Part shown: positions 58,676-64,000 of the stretch, piece after piece
How positions within the stretch are numbered: position 1 is the first letter of the stretch
How the letters are laid out: each line of letters starts with the position of its first letter
DNA from: Entonaema liquescens
Lineage: Eukaryota > Ascomycota > Sordariomycetes > Xylariales > Xylariaceae
Reading direction: 5' to 3'
DNA: 64,000 bases
Assembly: GCA_902805475.1 (NCBI GenBank)
Contig: CADCSX010000023.1
Coordinates: forward strand, 2,480,001 to 2,544,000
The notes under the pieces: generated by a model
Told to the model about the DNA's origin: nothing
The model's database searches: none
What the model saw: the letters and a program-made list of their open reading frames with translations, nothing else
Position numbers and translations under genes: made by a program

Positions 58676-59972
58676 ATGTCGTAAGTTTCTTTTCCCTTCT
58701 TTATTCATCTACTCCATAATTATCACATTGATATTGATGAACTCCCTTCTACAGTCCTCAGATGAACTCCAACTCCAACAACACCCAGAAGGGTGACCGT
58801 GATCCGGAGACCCCTGGAACCCCGGACTCGGGGGTGGTCATGATCAACGAACAAGGCCAGGGCGACATGGTCCCTGGTAAGTAATGCTTTGCAATCCCTC
58901 CCCACTGATAAACAATAACATCTCTGCTCACATAAGAAATCTAGCCGATGAAGACCCGCAGAACGTCCAGGTCATGATCGAGCGCCACGGTGTCACCCTT
59001 CGCTTCACCCTCGGCCAGATCGCTCAGATGGGTGCTGCACTGGCCCGTGCGCGCGCTGAAGACCGCTTCCCGCGCACTTCTACCCCTAGTCATGATGTTC
59101 GCGCCATTACGAGCGACTACTTCCGTCTTGTCCAACTTACCGATGCTCGTGGTGCTGCCCCTCCTGAGGAGTGGAATATGATGCCAGAGGTCGTCCAACT
59201 GGTCATTGAGATCACCCAAGAAATTCGAGCTCGTGATAAGGTCGCGGCCGAGATGACTGAACAGGAGCGTGTCCGGGCTCATATTGCCAACATGATGAGT
59301 GGAGTTGGCGCTGAAGGCAAGCTTTACAACATTGTCCAGCATGCTGTCAACTATGCAATCCAAAATGGATCCGGCGAACAGGCTGCTACCCTCACTGGCC
59401 AGAGTATGGCCAATCTCCTTAACGGAATCCGCGATGTCATCACGGAGATGGCCGGCCAAGGCGCTCATAACATCAACGGTGCCAATGTTGATGCTGTCTT
59501 AGAAGATGTCTTCCGAATGATCGACCATGCCCTGAACCAGAGTCTGAACGGGCATGCTCAGAATATGAATGGCCAGCTCAACCGTGTCGATGGCCAGATT
59601 ATTCACCTCAACGCGATTGGTCAACATGTGAACGCAATCAGCGGTCATGTTAACGCTCTTGACAACAACGTTAATGCCTTTGGTACCCTTTTGAACTCGA
59701 CCAATGGCAACGTTGTCAGTCTCACTACTCAGATCGGCCTACTTCAGACAATCGTCAACCTGCTCCCCCGTATGATTGCCGATGCATGCCAGCAGATGCT
59801 TCCCGGAGCCACCCAAGAGGCTATGAATCCAATCATTGCCCTCATTCAAGCCCGTCTCAATGCTGTTACGCCTGCTGGTGCTGCTCCTGCTACTCAGCAG
59901 CAACCTAGAGGACTGAGGAAACTTGCGAAGTCCGCCAAGAAGTCCATCAAGAAGTTCTTCAAAAAGGACTAA
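58676..59972 (+). CDS. Asn-rich heptad-repeat protein with basic C-terminal tail
   Basis: Not recognised. Three exons (58676..58680, only five bases; 58755..58876; 58945..59972) give 384 residues. All splice sites are consensus GTAAGT...AG with in-frame joins (MS|PQMNSNSNN, P|ADEDPQNVQ). The N-terminus is Asn/Ser-rich and disordered, then a helical body follows (VTLRFTLGQIAQMGAALARA). From residue 263 there is a clear seven-residue repeat (HLNAIGQ, HVNAISG, HVNALDN, NVNAFGT), giving a short coiled-coil-like rod with buried V/L/I and Asn faces. The last 20 residues are very basic (KLAKSAKKSIKKFFKKD), suited to binding acidic membrane or nucleic acid. Codon use is strongly biased, suggesting high expression. 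The role is unknown. Confidence 0.85.
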
Positions 59973-61622
59973 GGGACGACTGATCTCACTGAGTGAGATA
60001 GGATCAAGGGCATCTTCGCCATTGTTAGCGAGTAAGTTTCCCTCACTATCTCCAACTCATCTTAGCAGATTTCTAACATGCCATAGGTGCCTTGATGAGA
60101 GAAGGGAGACCGCCGATCTGCACTGACAGACATGCGGGGGATTTACGGGACTTTCTTACGGGTTTTTCTTTTGTAAAGGGGTTAACGGATTGGGAGGAAT
60201 GGATTTAGCCGGCGCGCTGAAGGATATGAGCTTGAGGATACTATGAGATTTGGAGCATATATGACTCCTGAGGTGTATGCTGCCGCACTTTGGCAAGCAG
60301 ATAGTTCCTCCCCTCAATGAACTCTCAACTCACCTAACATATGACATGAGCACTCAGTATAGTGATATGATAACCACTTAGCAATCTTACTTGACACTAT
60401 GCACATAACATGACTTTAGTAGTACTAGTGTACTTCGCAGATACTTATCTTATTTCAAGCAAGCATACTATCGCTATAAAGGGTTGAACGTTTTATGACC
60501 TATGCTTACCTATTGCCTTTATCCTGAATTGTAGTCCTAATGACAGACATATACGGCAGGTGATGTCTTCAATAACTAATGTACCCATAGCCACTGTCTC
60601 TTGTAGATCAGTTTTAGCTCCTCGAAATGAAGCTGTTTCCGTACCACGTAGTTCCATCTCATAACAGGTAAGTATGGTGTGGGGTGGTACTACACGGCGC
60701 TTGTGTCGGCTGATGCATCATATACCGTGTCCCAAGCTCAGTGTTTCAACGGCGTCTAGGGTAAAATCTGACTTGGTGGGGGTATTGACGCGACTGAAGT
60801 TGCCACGGAGAAATCGCATAACTTTGCATTCATTTACGTGGGTAACTTCGCGCCCTACATATTAATGTCGATGTTTACTTCAGCTTCAACTAGTCCTCAA
60901 AAGCACAAGGTTCCCTCCGCAAACGTAGCAACTATGTACAAGGTCAATAAATCTCGTGATATTTAGAAGGGGGATCATAACATATCATCGATGATGGGAT
61001 TAGTATAAAGGTGTACCAGGGTCATCTTGCGGTTCCTCCCAATGAGAGCACAGTCGCCCATGGCCCCCAATACATTCGCACCGATTTGTACAATACCAAG
61101 AACAACCGAGTACACCATTGCTCAAGAATCTGGAGGAACAACCAGAGATACGTTGTGTGCTGCGCAGACGCTGTTACGCTCGGACCAAACTTGTCCCGAT
61201 ACACGGGATGAGATAGAACCCGCGAAGGCGACCGTCGTGTGGTTACAGAAGATTTTGAAAGAATTAAAATACTCAGGGCCTTCTACGCTGATGCGTCTTC
61301 GTAGGGGAGTCCCATAAATACGCACTTAAGGAAGGTTGTCACGAAACTACTACTAATGATATCAGTCCTACTTCTTCGAGAATCCCTTTCATTTATGCGA
61401 CTTCTATATGTATCTCCTTTGCCCTCAGATAGTTCTCGGCTTACGACTTATTGACAACGTACACGCGCATAATACAGAATACACTACAAAGATTAAATCG
61501 ATCCGCAACAAGCAAAGAACAGAACACTATAATACACACTTAATTCTCGCACCCAAGACACGGGTTATATAACATTGCAAATACATACGCGAATATAGCC
61601 CCAGGCTCCGTCAAGAATATTA
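59973..61622. other. intergenic region with 3' UTR intron and a possible retroelement scrap
   Basis: Contains the 3' UTR of the 58.7-kb gene and short open frames around 61.0-61.3 kb. The latter read partly like a worn Ty1/copia RNase H piece (VVWLQKILKELKYSG), described under findings. No intact gene. Confidence 0.5.
60032..60086 (+). other. probable 3' UTR intron
   Basis: GTAAGT donor, TTCTAAC branch and CATAG acceptor, 55 nt, starting about 60 nt after the stop codon of the heptad-repeat gene. Confidence 0.55.
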
Positions 61623-62570
61623 TTACTCCAAGCAAGTCAGTAGACCACCCAACTTCTCCAAGACAATAGCTTGCTTCTCAGCTGGCGCCGTCGTCTTATC
61701 CGACGAGTCTCCCACGCTAACGGAAATGTGGCAGCCGCCAGAATTGATCACACTCGACTCGGTCGGTAATCTGTCAGTACCGCAAGTCGTGACGTCGCGC
61801 TCGGAAAACAAGCCAGGGTTAATGCGGCTCAGCACCCATTTGAAGTTGTTCGGATCGGTGCAGTCCCCTTCCACCTTAGGGAAGTTCACGTTCAAGAACA
61901 CGTCGTCGGGGAGGTACGGCGCACCAGAGTCGATGACCGCTTCCGTGAACTCCGTCGCTAGTTGCGCATACACGGTGCTGCGCGGCGGCACAACCGCGTC
62001 GAAAGCAAGTCTGCCGTCCGAAGCACCGGAGAAGGCGAGGGCTGGGATGCCGGCCTTGAGGGTCGAGTAGACGGCTACACCGACGGTTCCGGAGAACGGT
62101 ACCTCAAGGAACAGGTTGCTTCCCACGTTTGGTCCAGAGACGACGAGGTCCGGGCCTTGTCCATCCCACACCGCAGGGCCAAATTTTTCGATTCCAAAGC
62201 GAGCAGATGTTACAGGGAACGAGTTAACCCAGTTTAATCGTGGATTTGTCGAGTTACTGCCTGTAGGGCCGCTATTCGGAGGGCAGCTGTTGTAGTCACA
62301 AGCCGCCGTACGCGGGGACGGATCCTTGTCGGAGGATCCTAGCGCATTGATTCAGCTTACAGCGATGAGATTAGGTTTAGGGCGAAGCTTACCTGTACCA
62401 GACTTGTTTTCAGCTGGCGCTGACAGGACGACATCATGGCCAGCTTTTATCAGCTCCTCATGCAGGGATCGAATGTAGAGCTCTGCCCAGCCGTCATCAT
62501 TTGACTGAAGGATACGGATGGCATGCGCGCCCGCAACGAGCGACGCGGATAGTAAGGACTGGGCGCGCAT
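61623..62570 (-). CDS. secreted SurE-type acid phosphatase/nucleotidase
   Basis: SurE-family enzymes hydrolyse phosphate monoesters, including nucleoside monophosphates, with a divalent metal. Exons 62570..62393 and 62338..61623 are joined over a 54-nt intron (GTAAGC...GCTAG), giving 297 residues. A signal peptide, MRAQSLLSASLVAGAHA, is directly followed by the SurE start RILQSNDDGW, where D25-D26 bind metal. VVLSAPAENKSGTG and LVVSGPNVGSN are the other fingerprints, with the Asn/Ser of SGPN at the active site. A signal peptide suggests an extracellular enzyme, perhaps for phosphate scavenging. The frame opens further upstream only through a TTG, so ATG 62570 is chosen. Confidence 0.92.
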
Positions 62571-64000
62571 TTTGAGATGAAGCTTCAATTAGAGAACGAC
62601 TGAAGATCTCCATCTGATAAACAACATGGGGCCGTGGGCTCCTTTAAATATCTTGTCTCGTCCATCACATTCGCATTGACACGAGCCGCATTGAGCAAGT
62701 CATCCCGTCGCCAATCGACCCCTGACCATCTCAGGAACCTTCATTCGATGAGAACAGCCAATCAGAAACCTTGACAGGATGATATACCGAGCAATGAAAC
62801 GCTAAAATGGGGACCGAGCAGGACGCCGAGCCTCTAGTCTCGCCCGTCCCTTCGAGATCAGCCACACTTCGCAGCCAATCTTGTGGGGCACGTGGGATCT
62901 GCAACGCGCCATAGATCTCCCGTGAGGGAGAGTTCGCCGTAGAAAAGCCATCAATCCCATCCCCAGCAAGGCAGGTCCATAAAAGTGCCAAGGTGTCGCT
63001 GTCGCCCTCGGCGAAACCCGTATTCGCCAGACATTTGAAACTCGTCTATTCAATGGGAATAGGAGCTTTGCATGTCATATCAATAATCTGTTACAAGTAG
63101 CACCATTTAAGACAGTTTTATGGGAGTCTATCAATAATAGATTCGGCGATAACATCCCAGCAGCGAATCCGATGGATATAGACTCCGTGGGTACGTATTC
63201 GCACGCTCTAACTTAGGTAGGTGTTACCTTCTGAATAGGGTAAGTAGCACGGGAGCGGCATCTCGGCCACCCGGGAGGAAAGAGTGGGTGCTTCCGGAGA
63301 CAAGTGGAGACAGCCATTCGATTTGTGCCATCGCGGAACGTGCTTGGATTGTCTCTGTGTCACGAGAATACGGAGAAAAAGCACCGCATCTCTATAATTG
63401 TTACGAGCATCACTATTATTAGTACCTAACTCGCATATCTAGAACCAAAGTTTGCGATAAAGATACGTTCGATGATCAATCAAGCGTCTCGTTACACTTT
63501 GACTGTCCACTAATGTTGAATAGTTGGGCCCAACCAGTCCATTGCCGGGCGCCGGGAAGACCGATGTTGCTATCTCTACCAATCTTCCAATAGCGTGACC
63601 GCAGGGCCGTGGAATTGTTGGTCTACGAAATACAGACCTGAGAGCAGGGAATATCCCATCTCACTAAGTGGGTTACACGGAAATTAAAATATCAACCCCA
63701 AGGAACTGCTTAGCATTGTAAACGCTATTATGTGCTTTATCCACCAGTATTCGAAAACCTCCATCACATTCGACAACGCTGGTCGAGCTCATACTATAGT
63801 TTGAATAGACTGAGTTAAAGAAACCCCTCTTCGCACGCGGCGAGTATAATATGCATTCCGGGATCCAGAAGCTTAGGTACCTAGGCACGTAGTTATCCCT
63901 TATGGAGGCAACGCGATATGTGGGATAGCTAATCCCGTCTGTGAAACCATTGTCACCATCTTCCAATTGCATTTAATCGTTGCAAGGTTATAAAGGAAAT
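62571..64000. other. intergenic region upstream of the SurE gene
   Basis: Apart from the promoter of the SurE gene and one weak minus-strand frame listed separately, nothing is supported. Confidence 0.5.
63673..63972 (-). CDS. small hypothetical frame, 99 codons
   Basis: Starts MQLEDGDNGFTDG and ends LGVDILISV. No domain, signal peptide or splice pattern was recognised. It may be an exon of a gene continuing outside the window, or chance. Confidence 0.15.
   Translation of the reverse strand: MQLEDGDNGFTDGISYPTYRVASIRDNYVPRYLSFWIPECILYSPRAKRGFFNSVYSNYSMSSTSVVECDGGFRILVDKAHNSVYNAKQFLGVDILISV

Noticed and set aside
1..64000. CRISPR array, bacterial operons or riboswitches
   Set aside because: Eukaryotic gene structure throughout; no spaced direct repeats or conserved riboswitch folds seen.

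Overview
The window is nuclear DNA from a filamentous ascomycete, most likely a Sordariomycete. The evidence is short introns (about 50-100 nt) with GTAAGT-type donors, CTAAC/CTGAC branch sites and YAG acceptors, together with fungal-type GAPDH, Hul4-like HECT ligase, Rvb2, Lin1, Ufd1, endopolygalacturonase and small fungal Myb/SANT-like proteins. All exon models and family names come from reading the sequence; nothing was searched or aligned.

Layout. 0-1.5 kb: remains or part of an unrecognised multi-exon gene on the minus strand. 1.5-5.7 kb: gene-poor, TA-rich, with small tandem repeats. 5.7-9.3 kb: HECT E3 ligase. 9.3-13.6 kb: gene-free. 13.6-33.3 kb: the housekeeping block, with GAPDH(+), RVB2(-), a coiled-coil nuclear protein(+), peptidyl-tRNA hydrolase 2(-), a 740-residue basic disordered protein(+), LIN1(-), UFD1(+) and a secreted endopolygalacturonase(-). 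Neighbours alternate between convergent and divergent; LIN1 and UFD1 share a short divergent promoter. 34.6-53.7 kb: six small genes with Myb/SANT-like domains and charged or low-complexity tails, interrupted by an NADP-type zinc alcohol dehydrogenase. 53.7-58.6 kb: gene-free, TA-rich, ending in a CAT-rich leader. 58.7-60.0 kb: an Asn-rich heptad-repeat protein with a basic tail. 61.6-62.6 kb: a secreted SurE-type phosphatase/nucleotidase. The rest is gene-free.

The most interesting element is the cluster of six small Myb/SANT-like genes. They form two subgroups, and within each subgroup an intron position is shared, which suggests a locally expanded DNA-binding or chromatin family. A second theme is data quality. 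GAPDH (twice), LIN1 and one Myb-like gene each lose frame through a single missing base in a homopolymer run. This looks like residual assembly error rather than pseudogenisation. A third theme is very short first coding exons (3, 5 and 9 nt) that gene callers easily miss.
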